Notes under the pieces: generated by a model | Told to the model about the DNA's origin: nothing | The model's database searches: none | Seen by the model: only the letters and a program-made list of their open reading frames with translations | NCBI GenBank assembly: GCA_009741485.1 | Contig: CM019214.1 | Location: forward strand, 57,783,117 to 57,847,116 | DNA: 64,000 bases | Source: Malurus cyaneus samueli | Lineage: Eukaryota; Chordata; Aves; Passeriformes; Maluridae | Reading direction: 5' to 3' | Position numbers and translations under genes: made by a program | In this document: piece by piece, positions 1-13,617 of the stretch | Position numbering within the stretch: the first letter of the stretch is position 1 | Layout: each line of letters begins with the position of its first letter

Positions 1-2010
1 ACAAAAAAACCCACAAAAAAACCCACAAAAGCCCCACAAGCACAAATCCACAGATTTTTGTTTGGTTTAAGCATGCTCTTTCTAACGGAATGAGAATCTC
101 TCAATTTTCTTAATTATCTGGAGAAACAAGGAAGTAATTCTTTCATTATTCACTGCTTCCAATTTTTTTTCTAGAGTTCAAGATTTTTGCAGGGCAGTCC
201 ATGAAGGCTGTGCACCTTAAGCATTTTCAGGTTCTTCATTGTCTAACCGCTGCACCCAAAAATGCCACCTAGGGTTGCCTGACCTCATGGACACTTACAG
301 CTTATGTCTAACCCTCTAGACAATTGTCCAAATATTGACTCTGCCCAGATGGGACTGCTCAGGTTAAAATGCACTTTACTATCTTAAAGTAGAGGCAGCA
401 GACGTTTACCTAAAGGTAAATAAATGGAGAAATTTATCTTTATGGCAAAGAGACGACAAATAATGGGATTATTGCTACTAAATAATTTTCAGTATTTCTC
501 AATACCTGTTCTTTAATAAGTCTGTACACTACACTTCTGAAGGAAATTTCACAGCCTAGTACTATCATGTTTCTATTATTTATTATTGTTACCAGCAGTA
601 AAACAAGACGTTCAGATTCCCATTTACTTGCAAAACTTTCAGAGCCGATCTTACAAGAGCAATAACATTTGGATGAAGCCAGGGAAAATATTCATGTAGC
701 ATTTTCACTGGGTTCTTTGGTTCTCTTGATATAGAGCATACACAGCCTCGAGGGTGCTCTTGATTGTTATCTCTGCAGCTGAGTGATTTTTGGAGGTCTC
801 GCTGAATACAAGGGTCACAACCTGGAGTCCATTCTTATCTGTTTTAATAAAAAATGACAATGAACTGTGCAATTCTCCATTGTCCCCTCAAGCAAAATGA
901 AGGTGAATGTCACTCCTGTCTGTACAGCGAAGTCTAATTGCAGTATTAGGGTCCAGAGCATGAAAATTCACTCCATCGAGGTTTTTAACAGTCTGTGGAA
1001 GCACTGCAGTTCAATTTGCACATCCCCAGGTTTACTAAGGTTTATCAAAACCTCCAAGGAGATTTTTGCTCTTTCAAACTGAATTGTGCATAATGTTTAC
1101 AGCTCAGCTCCATAAGAGGTCATTCAAACAGTGATTTATTTCTGCATAACAAAAGTTCTTCTTGTTCATCTTTCAGGAAAAGACAGAGACCTCACAGATT
1201 ATGTGATATAGTAAAGGATGGGACTGAGTGCACCTTTAGGAAGTCAACAAACAACAGAAATTTGGGAGATTGGTTAATACAGAAGGCAGTTTTTCTGTGT
1301 TTCAGAGTGGTGTCTCAAAGAGGCCTCAATAGACTGGAGAGACAGCAAGCAGGAACTTTATGAAGTTTGACAAAGAGAAAAGACAAGTCCTGCTCCTGGG
1401 AAAGAATAACCACAGGAAGCCTGAAAACAGTGCATGGAGTCAGCCACCCACACTTCCCAGCACGTGACATTTATGATCAGGGAACTTCTGTACGACATTT
1501 GCACTAATCCTTTATCAATCAACAGTTCCTTCTTCCATCAGTTCAGCTGAAATATATGGGCAATCCTTGAGACCAGATTAAGAATTACAAAAATCACCTT
1601 TTTGGAGGGAAGCCTGTATCTATTCACACTGAGTTTCTGCATGAGCTCTTAGGCAGACTCCATCTTGAGTTGCCACTTCTTTTAGGGTAGAGAAAGTGAT
1701 GGTTGATGGGGCTGCTAGGTTTCATCCCTATGTCTGTCCCAGCTGAGAACACCATGGTTTCCAACCTGCTGCTGATTAGTAAGGGCTTTGGCTCCCAGAG
1801 ACATTTGGGTTCAGAATTGCTTCAAACATTGAGGATGCTATAGGACTGCATGTGCCATTTCTAAAACCAAAAATAGATCTTAACATCAGAAAAGCAAACA
1901 TTGCAGGACATGGCTGTAAGTTGACAAGAAGGGGCTTAGTACTCACTTGGGAGCTAGAGGAAAGGTGAAAGCTCTAGAGTTTCAGATATTACTACCAAGC
2001 CTGCCACCTC

Positions 2011-2135
2011 CTTGCTCCCTCCCTCCCTCCCTTGCTTCCTTCCTGTGTTCCTTCTTTCCTTTCTTTCTCTTTTTCTCTCTTTCTCTCTCTCTTTTTCTTT
2101 CTTTTATCTCTTACTTTTCACTCTTTCTCTCTCTC
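2011..2135 (+). repeat. Polypyrimidine (CCCT/CTTT) low-complexity tract
   Basis: About 125 bases are almost purely C and T, beginning with CCCT units and grading into CTTT and CTCT units. Open frames across it encode Ser/Leu/Phe/Pro-rich sequence that simply reflects base composition. Tracts of this kind can adopt triplex (H-DNA) structure, but nothing here shows a function. Confidence 0.85.
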
Positions 2136-2472
2136 AACGACCTACTGTGAAATGCACATTCCTTCTTGGACATTATGTCTGCCCTGCATGGGTATAACTT
2201 CTCCCTCCTTGTTCTTCTTCTGATTCCAGGACTTGTATCTCAGTTAGGCATAGCTTGCTTCAGCTGGAAGGGTACATGAATCAAAGGGTTCAAGGCCCTT
2301 TCTTCACCATTTCGCTTAATATGAGAGTTTCACAAATTAAGAGTCTTCTGAGACAGAGAGATACATAATGAGAAAAGTCTTCAGACCCTCCCTGGGTGAA
2401 CAGGAGCAAAAACGCAGGTCTTCTAATCTCTGGGTGATCAAAAATGAAGGGAGGAGTACTGCACCCATTATG

Positions 2473-2496
2473 TGTGTTTGTTTGTTTGTTTGTTTA
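2473..2496 (+). repeat. (TTTG)n microsatellite
   Basis: Five to six tandem TTTG units ending in TTTATTAA. This is a simple short tandem repeat. Confidence 0.85.
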
Positions 2497-5400
2497 TTAA
2501 GAAAGCCATTAAAATGTTCAAAATCCATACCAGCAGATGAGGTCAGCTTTAATTAGGTACAGTTAAGAATATATTTCAATATGATAATGGACATTATTAT
2601 ATTGAATGTGTTTCATAGGACATGGACAATTATATTTTCCTTTTTATATAAACAGATCAGACTATCTGGAAAGTGAAAGACAATTTAGCAGCTTGAGATC
2701 AAAACATTTACTTGAAACTTCTTTTGGGTACTTAAGATTATCTTGATTGACTAAATTCCAGATACTAAGAATGCTTTGCTTGTTCAGAGCTTCACATCCT
2801 GTAAAGGTGAAACCTCTAAAATCAAGAATTTAAATACAAGAAGATTGCAGAAAAAGAATATATGTTTGTTCTCTAGCTCTGCTCAGTCTGATTTGCTACT
2901 CCAGTAGAAGAAAATTAAATACAAGAAAACATTAAAAAAATTAATCGAGCCTGTTGTCTAGGAGAAAGAAAATCAAGTACCAGCACATTGCTACTGGAGA
3001 AATTGTGTGCAACAAACAAATGAAAAAGGAGAAACCTTAATAAAGGTTCTTGAAAAATGGGCAGCAAAGACTTTACACTTCTTCTGCTTGATGATTCTTT
3101 AATGGCTGCAATCCTGCAGGATCACAACCAGGAAATAGAAAAGAGTGTCAGTCTTTTGTCGAGCAATTACTGTGTAAGTGGTTAAAGAGATAAGATTATA
3201 GTAAGTGGAGACATTGTAATCCATTACTTATAAGACTAATTTGGTCCTTATTTTCTGGGAACTTGATTCCACAGCAAAAGAATAGCTTACTTTTTCCTGT
3301 AAATTTAAAACCAGACAAACCAACAAGAAAAACTTCCCCATCTACCGAGCTGTAGGAAGGTTCATTGGTGTTACACCTGTCCTCCCTTCTCAATATCACT
3401 TTATTTCCTGCATTTCCATAATGTCTATTAACAAACTTTGATTCAACCTTGCAAAATTTGGATACCTAGGGACCTTCTGATGGAACTCTTTAAAGCCTAG
3501 TGCTGACAGTTGTGATTAAAGATAAGCAACAAATTGTGGCAAATTATTTGGCAAAAGGCATTTGAAAATACAGATTTCAATAGGAGAACTGAAAGAATAC
3601 TTTTACTTGATAACTAATATATTTTTCAACATTTGGCTAAAACCCCCATTAAAGGGAAAGGGGAACACATAGTCACATAGCAGAAAGTTTAGGTCAGTAA
3701 GAGAGAATTTAGGTGCCTAAATGCTGCCACATTATTGAAAGACAGAGGCTTTTTTGGCTCATACAAAGACAGTTGAGAGCAACAGGAAATGGATTAATTT
3801 AACCTAACTTTAGACTCATGACCCTGCCTTAAGTCCTTAGCTGGAATGAATTGCCTTTCAGACATGTTTTTCTCTCACTGATTGTGAAGAAAATCTATTC
3901 AAACATGACAACTTTGGTCCTTCAGGCCAAGTGTCTGAGAGAAGGTGGGATGGTTAGACCTGGATACATTAATAATCTGATGAAGAAAACGCTGTTAAAG
4001 AAAAGTGAGCCAGGCTGAAGGCTGGACCCCAACTGCTTCACTGTGAGCTGAGTTAACACACAACATTTGATCTGTTTTGGGATGCTCCAGCTAGCTGGGG
4101 TGAGCCAGCATTAAAAGCACAGGTCAGAAAGCAGCTGGTGCTAACTTGTCTCAGAGCCAATGGTCACCTCCTGACTCTGCTTTATTCATTACAAGGACTA
4201 GAACTCAGAATATCCAAGAGTTTAATTGCTGTAAGGTTTGGAATTTTTTTTTCTTTAATTACTTCTGAATAGGTCTGTTCATCTCAGTTGAAAGTCCAGA
4301 GAGCCTGAGAAACTTGAGAAAAGGTTTGAAATTTATTTTCTTAATTCAATGTTTGATGTTGCTAACTGGTAAGACCTGATGTGACTGCAACTCCTGAAGG
4401 AATCAGAATATTAGATTTTATTGAGATATTATATATGGTTTAATTGCTGTAGCATTCAACAAAACAACAGACTTCAGGCTGAAATCAAGGCAAGTGCTTG
4501 AGCATCTGTTTTCCTGAAGTCAGTTTAAATTTAGGGCAGGGATGTCCCCACAGCCACAACAGCAACTGTGGCATACCTTAAATTTCAGTGCTCCATTTTC
4601 TGCAAGCGACAGCTGAAACACATAGAATTCAGCAAATAGAAGATACAAGGCCAGAATGCAGAAATCCCTGGCCTGCCCCTTAGTCTAGGCTATGTATTTC
4701 CTGAGATATGGCTTTGTGACAGGTGACAAAGGGACCCATCATTTTCATTTACGAGCAGTTGTAATCAGAGGACACTGCAAATAGCCAAACATGGGGTTTG
4801 CACAGAGTGCTCCCATGTTGCTGCAGTCACTTTCATACTATGCTATTTGTATTTCAGAATGAGGGAAATTAAAAAAAGTAAGAAATAATGTCAGATAGTA
4901 AAGGACAGAAGGGTTCTCATATTCTGTTCAAAAATCACAGAGCAGCTTCTACCCTCCAGAGGAAGGGAATTGGGAAGAGAAGGAGGTTCAGTGGTAACTG
5001 TGCAGTGCTCACCTGGGATTTCTTCCAGATGAGAGCATATGTGATGTAGGTGATATTTAATGTTGTTCTTATGTGTTTAAAACAGAAACTATCACCTGGG
5101 CATAGATCTTTTATTATCAGTCAGATTCTTTTGACAATTTTCAATTACATTTCTGAATTTTTATTATATGCTAATGGACTATATTAATTAAAGCAGACTG
5201 CAATGCACTAATAACCATTAATTCAACCTAGGGTGCCTTAAAGTGAGATTTTATGAGAGCTGAAATTCTCCATGGATCTCTAATTTACATTTACAACACA
5301 GGGAACTCTACTTCTGGATGCTTCCAATTGGCATTCTCCTCCAAGCCAACACAGTAGTGCAAGACCAGATAGGAGAGGTGATGAGAGACTAAGGTGAGGA

Positions 5401-6015
5401 ATTACAATGCTCTGAAGTGTTAAGAGAGGCAGTAGCTTTCATTGGTCTCAGTGGATTAACACATGTAACCCCATCTGGTAATATATACAGTTTTTAGAAA
5501 GCAGAGCACAGAATCTAATAGAATGTGCAATCGGTTATTGGTGAAGCGCATTAGCTGGATAATAAACACACTCCAAATGTACCTACTCCCCCTGGGAAAT
5601 AGCCTCTCTTGTTGTTAGTCCTTTTGTCATTCATGGGTAATACGTACTTAACAGAAATCTTGGAACAGGAAATGAAAAACTGAAGATGATAAATCTGTTC
5701 CACTTAGACAATAATCATATAACACTGCGGCCAGTTAGTTTAATTTATAGACATCATTCCCCCTGGAAATCCTAGGTAGAGAAAATTTTTAAAAAAGGGC
5801 AGGGGAGGGAGATGGGCAGTGCAAAGATAAAAATTGGTACAAGGCATCTCTTACCCACTGGAGCAGTTAAATGGAAGAAAAATACTAATTAAAATTTCAC
5901 TGCTGCAAATCAGTATTTACTGTAGCTGGACAGGAGTTTTTCAAGGGTTCAATCTCAGTTCCTTGCTAGAAGCTCTACACTGAAGTGTGACTTGCTTGTA
6001 TTTAACCTGCCATGC

Positions 6016-6072
6016 CTCTCTCTCTCTCTGTTGTTTTCTTATTTTTATTTATTTATTTATTTATTTATTTTT
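6016..6072 (+). repeat. (TC)n followed by (TTTA)n microsatellite
   Basis: A short TC array at 6016-6030 is followed ten bases later by about eight TTTA units (6041-6072). It is a compound simple repeat and probably polymorphic. Confidence 0.85.
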
Positions 6073-7674
6073 TCTGAAGAGCAGAAACACCTTTGGACAC
6101 CTGTGGCCACAAGAGATTATTAATCCATAAACATTTTGCTCTCTTGCAACCTTCCAGCCTGTGGCAATAATTATAATGTCTGACATGTGTTTGTGTGACT
6201 CTTAAAATAGAATTAAAACTACTCTCCTTATCAGTGAATACAGCTCTTATTTCATACTGTTTGGATAATATTCTTCTCTTTGTAGCAGGTACCACTATGT
6301 ATCAGACTTAAACATCCTTCAAATCCTCCAATAATAATCAAGGTCTAAGCTCTGGTTTCCTTACAATAATGTATTATATAGCTCAGAATGAAGAATTAAT
6401 TATTTACTTTTCATAGTAGAGAATCTGGGCATGGAGTAAAATTATCAGTTATCTAAGGATTTTCATTCTTTTTTATGACTAACAGTTTTAAACAGCTTAA
6501 ACGAGCTTTAGTACTTAATTTTGTGTAAGATCTAGAAACGGATTACCATAGACAAGGTAAAGAAGACCTATTTTGACCTGGGCTGTTAAACTCTTAACAA
6601 TTTTTACACCTCATAGGCATAAAGATTACAAAATATACACTGAATAGGTGTAGCCAAAATGAATTAGTTCACTTTAAAAAAAAAAGTAAACCAAACAAGG
6701 AAGCATCAAAAAGCCTTAACACACAATCAAAAAATGCCAGACCAGTAACTGAGATGCAAAATTATTTTATTCTCTTTGCTTTCAAAGAATATTTTGTCAT
6801 CAGTTTATAAATCAAGTTTTCAACTGGTGTCATCTTTAGAATGGTGATCCTAGAAATTATCTACAACAAACAAATAAAGTTTATGCAAACCAGGCTGTCT
6901 ACAAAAAATTCCATATATTTCTTTGATGCTGTATAATTGGCTAAAAAGAAATTAGATTCAAGAACTGGAAGTTATTTCTTCCTGGAGATCTAATGAAATT
7001 TGAATTTTATATAAACCATATGTTATTTAATTCAAGATTTAAAAAAAAATTAATTATTATTCCTAATGTATTCTTACTATTTCTAGGTATGTGATGTCAC
7101 AGTCTTGTTCTCTTTCCAAGATTGTAAGCCTATGTTTTAAACAAAATTCTACAACAACTGAAAGGTTCATATATCCTCATAAAATCCATGGACACTCCAG
7201 TAGCATCTGACAGCACAAAAAAAGTTTGCAGGCTCATTCAGTAAAGTATGGCATAGTCCTGTGTGTCTCTTAAAGCTTCCCTGCTGGAATCAGTGCATAG
7301 TAAGGTCCAGACCTAGCTGAGAATATAAATCAAGCAATTTGTCATAAGTCTCTTAATTACTAGCCGATATAACAATTCAAGAGAAAGATTTATGGAAATG
7401 CAAAACTAGGTCTACACCATATAATTAGCATATACAGATATTTTATTTTGTCATTTCAGTAGTTTATGTGAAGCTTTATAGCCATATTTTATAGTTCAGC
7501 TGGCTTCTTCTCAGCTTACTGGCAAAACTGCTCGATACTTACAAACCAGATAGCATTTTCTTCAATCAGGTTCACCAAAGAAATATTTGTTGTCAAGTCT
7601 CAATTCTCGCGTCTTTTTCACAAATTCTTTTGTATTTCTTTTTCCTTTCTCTTTTTCCTTTCCCCCTCTAGCCA

Positions 7675-7697
7675 CCCCCCCCACCCCCCCCCCCCCC
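7675..7697 (+). repeat. Poly-C run
   Basis: Eight C, one A and fourteen C follow a pyrimidine-rich stretch (7612-7671). On the minus strand this is a G-run of 14. It is one of the longest C homopolymers in the window. Confidence 0.9.
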
Positions 7698-10130
7698 TTT
7701 AAAACTGTTTCCGTATAAGGAAAACAAAACCTTTGTGTTTTTCAAACACTTACTGGAAAAATGCAATCTACTGGTGCATAACATGGAGGCAAATGATATT
7801 ACAGGTACTGTAATTCACAAGCCAAACTTTGTGAACAAGGCGGATCCGCAGTAAAATCGGGATGTCTTTAAGGTCAATGCACTGATTTACACAACAGAAA
7901 TTTTACAGACATAAGGAAGCATTCCTTCTTTTACCATAAAATTGCTTGGTAGAGTGAGATCTCCTGAGAGATTTATGCAGAGCCATATCTCTAGCAAGAT
8001 GAAAAGAGCATGCTGTCCTCAGAATCAAAGCCAAGGAAAAAGAAGAAAAAATAAGCAGCAGAAAGGACAAAACACCCCATCACTCATGCAAGTACTATGT
8101 GCTGAAAGGAATTTCTAGACCTTTCAGCAAGATCTGTAATACATAAATACATATAATTTGAGCAAAACCTTTTTTTTTTGCTTATTTAAATCAAGTCTTA
8201 CCTTTTTATTAAAAAAAAATTCTAAGTCTAAAGTCTTCTCAAACATATAGTATACCAGCACTGATTATTAAGTGTGCCATACCCGATTATTAAGCAATAT
8301 ATAACATAAGAGATACAAATTCTAATTTCAAGCTGTGTTTTAATTGTCATTTGCCACAATATTTTGAGACTGAATGTCCACAAAAGTTTGCTTAGAACTT
8401 TATCAGAGACCTTGATAAAGCGCTATCTTGCAGAGTGATGAGGCTTGAGATGTCTTTTCACAGGCAGGAAATGCAGAAGTGCAAAGGAATAAGATAAAAA
8501 GCACTGCACAAAAACATTCATAATATGTTGATGTGTTTAACAGATATATACTGCACCTTTCCTTGTGTTTTATTCTGTAGTCCTTATTTTTTCCCTTCCA
8601 ACTGGTATTTCTTGACAGCATATAAGAGAAAAGAATTTTTGAAAGAATGGTGTTCCTTTATGCCTCCATTTTAGTGGTGGTAAGAAAATCTGCGAGGTGC
8701 TTGATGGCAACTATAAATTAAACAATTTGAGCTGCAAATTCTCTGATTTGCACCATCGATGTATTTGGAAGCACAAAAATGCAAGTACAAATTTAGAGAA
8801 GTGAAGACAGGTCTCAGCTTTTTACAAGTAGTGTCAGAGGGATAAAATATATAATTCCTTTTTATACGACACACAGCAATACACACTGCTGCCACATTTT
8901 AAAGTACTGTCCTCAGAAAATATATCTTCTCATAACCTCCATGGGAAGTAAACCACAGAGAAACAGAGCAGATATGGAGAGAGAGTTTACTGAACTGAAT
9001 TCCTTTGTGTTAAGTGCTTAAGTGTCTAATTAACACTTTTGTCAAACAAGGCTTTTTTACATCTTTGTTAGATATTCCTGAGGTTTTTTTTTCGTTTGGT
9101 TTTCTGCAGATTATGAACATCAACATTCATAATTGAAGAAAGGTATAAATACAGTAATTAATAGATGAAATTCAGCTTATTGCATGTTGGCAGAACCTTT
9201 TCTGCACCAGTTAAACCCCAGGTTAGTGCAATGACAGAAGACACTAATGGCATGTCTCTTTAGGATTCGTCACATGCCTGCTTAGCCTGGCAAGGATGCC
9301 TTTCTATCATTAGGAAGTATGCATGGAAAATGGCAATGGCTGTGATAATAAGATCAGTACTTTTGCAGACATAGCTGTATCACAAAGTAAACTGCTTTCC
9401 AGACAGATGCTGGGAACAGGAATTGTGGATGCCCTGTTTAAACAGTGTGGTTATCAGACAAGTTCATGAGACCATCTGAAAGAAAATTATTTATAGAACC
9501 AGTGAGAGGAGTTTCTGCACGTGGGTAACTGGCATTTATACACAGTCACATGCATAACCGGTAATACACATATGCTACAGGTAGATTTAAATTTCTAAAC
9601 CTCCAAATCATGACTGCATTTCAGCCCTGTCTGTGGAGCTATTTACACCTAACACTTCTGAGAACAGTGCCCTGTCTTAGGTTTCAGGCAACGATAGAAG
9701 TTTCAGTATTCTGTAAAAATACTGTACCAAGTTTGTACCAAACTTGATCTATAGTTTCCTACTGACTTCTAATATGGATTAATTGCCAGTCTGCTCTTCA
9801 TGGCGACAGAGCACTGTGGAGACAGTAAAATCACACATAAATCCTTGTGATGGGAAAGGGAAAGGACGGAACAGAATGCCATACCATCCTGAGAATAGCC
9901 AGAAGATCTGAATTAGAATAAGGAAGGAGGATGGTGATCATAGTTTCCTCTCTGGACCAAAGATTCAGCTATGTCTCCTTTTATTTAGTAACAATGTTCC
10001 AATTAGTTTTTACAGTGAAAACTGGAAGCTGCTTACCTCCTCCAGACTCCATTTTCTTTATTTATGGATTTTTCTGGCCACCTTTGTAATCCTGATTTCT
10101 GTTCCTACAGTTAAACTATTTTGTTCCTAA

Positions 10131-10133
<3 letters not shown>

Positions 10134-10168
<35 letters not shown>
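10134..10168 (+). repeat. Poly-A tract (35 A)
   Basis: An uninterrupted run of 35 A residues. No processed transcript or SINE body is recognisable upstream, so I treat it as a mononucleotide repeat rather than a retrotransposed tail. Confidence 0.9.
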
Positions 10169-10173
<5 letters not shown>

Positions 10174-10995
10174 TGCAAAGACAAAAAGGGAAGAAATTTG
10201 CATTGATATTATGTCTCCAATGACTAAGACTTCTCAACCCTGTAACAGTCTGAACCATCTGTATGTAGATTATTAGCATATCCTTCTATACAGATGTCTA
10301 GAAACAATTTGGCAATTTTAGGAAAAAAACACATTTACTTTTTCTCTGAAATGCTCCTTTAGACAAACTTCTCCTAATATTGATCATGCTGGAATATGGT
10401 GCTCTATTGAGATGGAGTTTTTAGCATAAGATGCTTCAATGGTCTTTTCTATAACATTGAATTTTCACTCATTCTTCTCATATATGTCTATTTTGTGTGA
10501 TGAAGACTTGTACATACTCTGGGCAGGGCAAAATCAAGTATGTGTACATGTGTACTTTCACACATCTGACTATATTTGCCTGATTCTCTCACACCACATA
10601 CTATGGCAGTCAATAAACATGGATGAAAATGCCAAAGGTGCTATCTTCTGACCCTAATATTGTGACTCTAACTGAATGTTAAATGACAAAAACATGTCAA
10701 AGTCTGAGACACTCTTGTTATTTTTCCCTCCAGCAGCTCAAAGTAAAATGGATTGATGTTTACAGATTGAAAGCCGAGTATTATGACTGTTTGAGATAAC
10801 AACCTCAAATTGGAATGCATTCTTTTATATCCACATTGTAATCTTAATTCAGTCTAAGGTGCAAAAGTGAAAAAAGTCAAGACATCTTGTCTTCATTTGA
10901 ATTTTTATGAATATCATTGCTTTCTAGTTTGAATTAGGGCTTACCCTGATACAAGACTTCTTTGCAAAGGATCTACTTTGGCTGAGAAGGGCTCA

Positions 10996-11445
10996 TGTCA
11001 TGGTTTAGGAATGGCATTCCCCAATTTAGTTTTCTCACTGTGACTCCCAAACCACAGTGCTGCTCATTTTCACCCCTTCCCCACTGTTATCTGCCCTCCC
11101 CACTCCCTGGCCCCTCTCGGACACAAAATGCAAAGATCACAGTTTGAGATAAGAACAATTTATTGGAAATAGCAATGAGACAACAGAGTAACAGCAACAA
11201 TACTAATAACAGAACTGTGCAAAAGAGAGGGTGATTTACATGCAAAATGTTCACCAATCCACCAAAACATGACAGCTGCCACATTTTTTCTGGTCTGGAA
11301 ACCACATTCTTCTTCTTGGAAGTCAGTCCCTTCCCCCTGCTCCCACCAATGGCTTGAGGTGGTATCAGATAAAATCTGGCTCTTGGCCACAGCCCCTCCC
11401 ATCTAGTGCAAAAAATTATCCCTGTCCTCGGCCTAAATCAGGACA
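10996..11445 (-). mobile_element. Solo LTR of an avian endogenous retrovirus
   Basis: This 450-bp segment begins TGTCATGGTTTAGGAATGGC and ends CAGGACA, giving the TG...CA boundaries expected of a retroviral LTR. The text matches my memory of a common avian LTR family, read here in reverse. An antisense AATAAA at 11159-11164 lies in the part that would be the R/U5 side for a minus-strand element. There is no internal gag-pol sequence on either side, so it is a solo LTR, the usual product of LTR-LTR recombination. Flanks (GCTCA before, GTCCT after) do not match, so the target duplication has decayed or the boundaries are a few bases off. Open frames inside it on the minus strand (72-80 codons) are incidental. 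Family name (ERVL- or ERVK-like) is not certain. Confidence 0.8.
11159..11164 (-). promoter_or_regulatory. Antisense AATAAA polyadenylation signal inside the solo LTR
   Basis: TTTATT on the plus strand reads AATAAA on the minus strand, about 165 bases before the 3' end of the minus-orientation LTR. This fits an LTR polyadenylation signal and supports the chosen orientation. Confidence 0.5.
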
Positions 11446-12277
11446 GTCCTCCTTGGAATAAGCAAATGTACCATGTGCAGAGTTCAGTTCTGTGTGTTTA
11501 AAACTGCTCATTAGCTAGGGCTTAATGAAATATTAAGATGGAGAGAGGCCGTTTGCTGTGTTAATGCAAACTTCTAACCAGGATGTTCTTTTTAAAGATG
11601 CCACAGGAATGCCACAGGCCACCATGTTCTGCAACTTCTGCAAACCTCTAATAATCAGGAGAGCATTGTATACACCACAATATCAAACAAATCAAATAAT
11701 TATCAGAGGATCTCAAATGCTCAAATGAGATCAAGGTGGCAACGGATGCTTAAGAATTTTAGTTTTGTGTGGAAATGCAGATAATCCAGCCATTACTTCT
11801 GATTTGAAAATAACAGCTCTTTCTCATGAGGAAATACCATTTCTGATGATGTCAAAATCCCAGTTTGCAAAAAGCTCTCTGACGCTCAAGTGCTTTCGTG
11901 TCCCTAATGCTGGTCATTCTTGGGCACAATTAGGCTTCACAGGCAGAGCATTTCACACACTCAGTGCTACGATTGAAAATGTAGTGCACATATAGAGCAT
12001 AAGAGGACTTAGTTTTGTAGCATTAAAAACTGGCACATCCCATGGGTATGAATTAACGTCTGAAAAAGGAGAAAGACGCATTTTCTTTTCCTATTATGCT
12101 ATCATCTTAGTCCCCTAAAGATGCTGTTGAAAGAAAAATTGAAAGTCTTCAGTAAAGATGAAGAAATGTATCCTTAAATGCAACCTGAAGAAAAGAATCC
12201 TTAACAATAATACAAATATTATATTACTAAATATTTCTCAGTGATGCAGGTTGGTGGAATGACTCAATGAACAATTT

Positions 12278-12331
12278 TGTGTATGCATGCATATGCATAC
12301 GTACATATATGCATGTGCATATACATATGTG
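12278..12331. repeat. Alternating purine-pyrimidine tract (54 bp)
   Basis: Every base from 12278 to 12331 alternates pyrimidine and purine, mixing TG/CA, TA and a few CG steps (TATGCATACGTACATATATG is part of it). It is not a clean dinucleotide microsatellite but a decayed TA/TG/CA mixture. Such tracts are the classic sequence context for Z-DNA or cruciform extrusion. No function is implied by the sequence alone. Confidence 0.8.
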
Positions 12332-12973
12332 AATTTTTATACATGTGGATTTGTATATATGTGAATTTGAATATGAACTGCATAATTTTTTTGAATGGGA
12401 GCTGTCATTGATGGAGATTAGTGAGAACTGGCTTTACAGATATATAACCTTTAAAAGGTTTTTTAAATCTGTATTATGCTAAGCAATAGGCAAAGAGGAT
12501 AATTCCTTCACTTTAAATAATGTATTTCCACCTGCTTTACTTGGCTTGTACCATCATCTTGTTGAAAGAATAGTGACATATCACCTAACTCCTGTTCTGC
12601 TGCTTCAGTCTAATGAGTCTGGGCACATCTCATGAATCCAGAGAATAAATGAAGCTCTAAAAAGTTTTTTTTTTCTGCATTTGTAAGACTAAATTGAGTT
12701 CATGGCCTTTTCCCTTCTAACCCTCAATGTAATTTAAACCCATTTATTCTGTTTCCTATGTATGTTTCCACTTACAGTAGATTTTCTAGAAAATGGAATA
12801 TTGTCCTGGGTTCTAAACAGCATGCATGCAACAGCATGCGTATCTTTATATGGAGGTAGATACGTAGTTGAAATGAACTTAATGAACACTCATGGCTGAG
12901 ATTTTCAAGTCATTGTGTACGAAATCATGCAAACATTTATCTTCACACTAAAGTATTCTGCTTCTTAGAAATA

Positions 12974-13066
12974 TCCTTTCCTTCCTCTCTCTTTCCCTCT
13001 CTTTTTCCCTTTGCCTTGGCTTTTCCTTTCCCCTTCCTTTCTCACTTTTCTCCCTACATTTAATTT
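12974..13066 (+). repeat. Polypyrimidine tract
   Basis: Roughly 90 bases dominated by CTTT, CCTT and CTCT, with a few purines. It is low-complexity sequence. Confidence 0.8.
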
Positions 13067-13617
13067 TTATTTTCCTCTTCCTTAAAATTTTTTCAGTCTT
13101 ACCAATGCAACCTCTATTTTGACTTTTTTAACATTTGGAAATTGGTATTGACAATTGCTTGCTATCATTCAGCTGCAATGACTCTGTTAAAAGTAATGGT
13201 AGAGACTGATGGAGACAATAGCTGGAGCATCTCAGCAGAGCTGTCATGCTATCAGGAAGCTTGAGAGATCAAAGTAAAGGCTGTCCCACCTAAGGAGATA
13301 AAAGCCCTTCCTACTTGTCAGGAAGCAAAGGGAGAATTCTTATGTGTTCATCAGGGATCTTCTAAATCTGTTTGCAAATAGGAGTCTCACAAGTTGGACT
13401 AATTGTGGTCTGCTATATTTGAGGTACAAGGGTAATCAGTACTTACAAAATGAAGGATGACAATTCAGTATTCCCTGAAGACTGCTGCTGCAATTGCATG
13501 ATTATTCATTATGGAGTGAAAGGATACAGGAGATGTATTTCACTGTAAAAAAATGGGGATACGCTCTTCATTGAAGGGAGTTTTTCTCACATATATGCCA
13601 TATTAGCACAAATTTTA

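Larger units (their letters stand above)
1..10995. other. Unique AT-rich intergenic/intronic DNA, no gene seen
   Basis: No open frame here exceeds about 80 codons and none resembles a known protein or shows a convincing run of exons. The stretch starts with an A/C-rich simple tract (1-50). It contains a long pyrimidine tract (2011-2135), a TTTG microsatellite (2473-2496), a TC plus TTTA microsatellite (6016-6072), a poly-C run (7675-7697) and a 35-base poly-A (10134-10168). A short perfect stem (9728-9735 with 9739-9746, three-base loop) is the best local hairpin. I recognise no interspersed repeat family. An ordinary non-coding interpretation is the safest. Confidence 0.7.
11446..13617. other. 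Unique non-coding DNA between LTR and CR1
   Basis: No gene or known repeat was recognised here. Features are a 54-bp perfectly alternating purine-pyrimidine tract (12278-12331) and a long pyrimidine tract (12974-13066). A 76-codon open frame at 11765-11995 has no recognisable domain and is most likely chance. Confidence 0.65.

Noticed and set aside
1947..2223. Overlapping Ser/Leu/Phe-rich small frames
   Set aside because: They translate a polypyrimidine tract in all three frames, so they are compositional artefacts.
10134..10168. Poly-A as tail of a processed pseudogene
   Set aside because: No transcript-like sequence, target duplication or open frame lies upstream. Birds also lack abundant L1-type machinery for processed pseudogenes.
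10855..10880. Mariner-like terminus (TAAGGTGCAAAAGTGAAAAA)
   Set aside because: No inverted partner was found within a plausible distance, and the match is short and A-rich.
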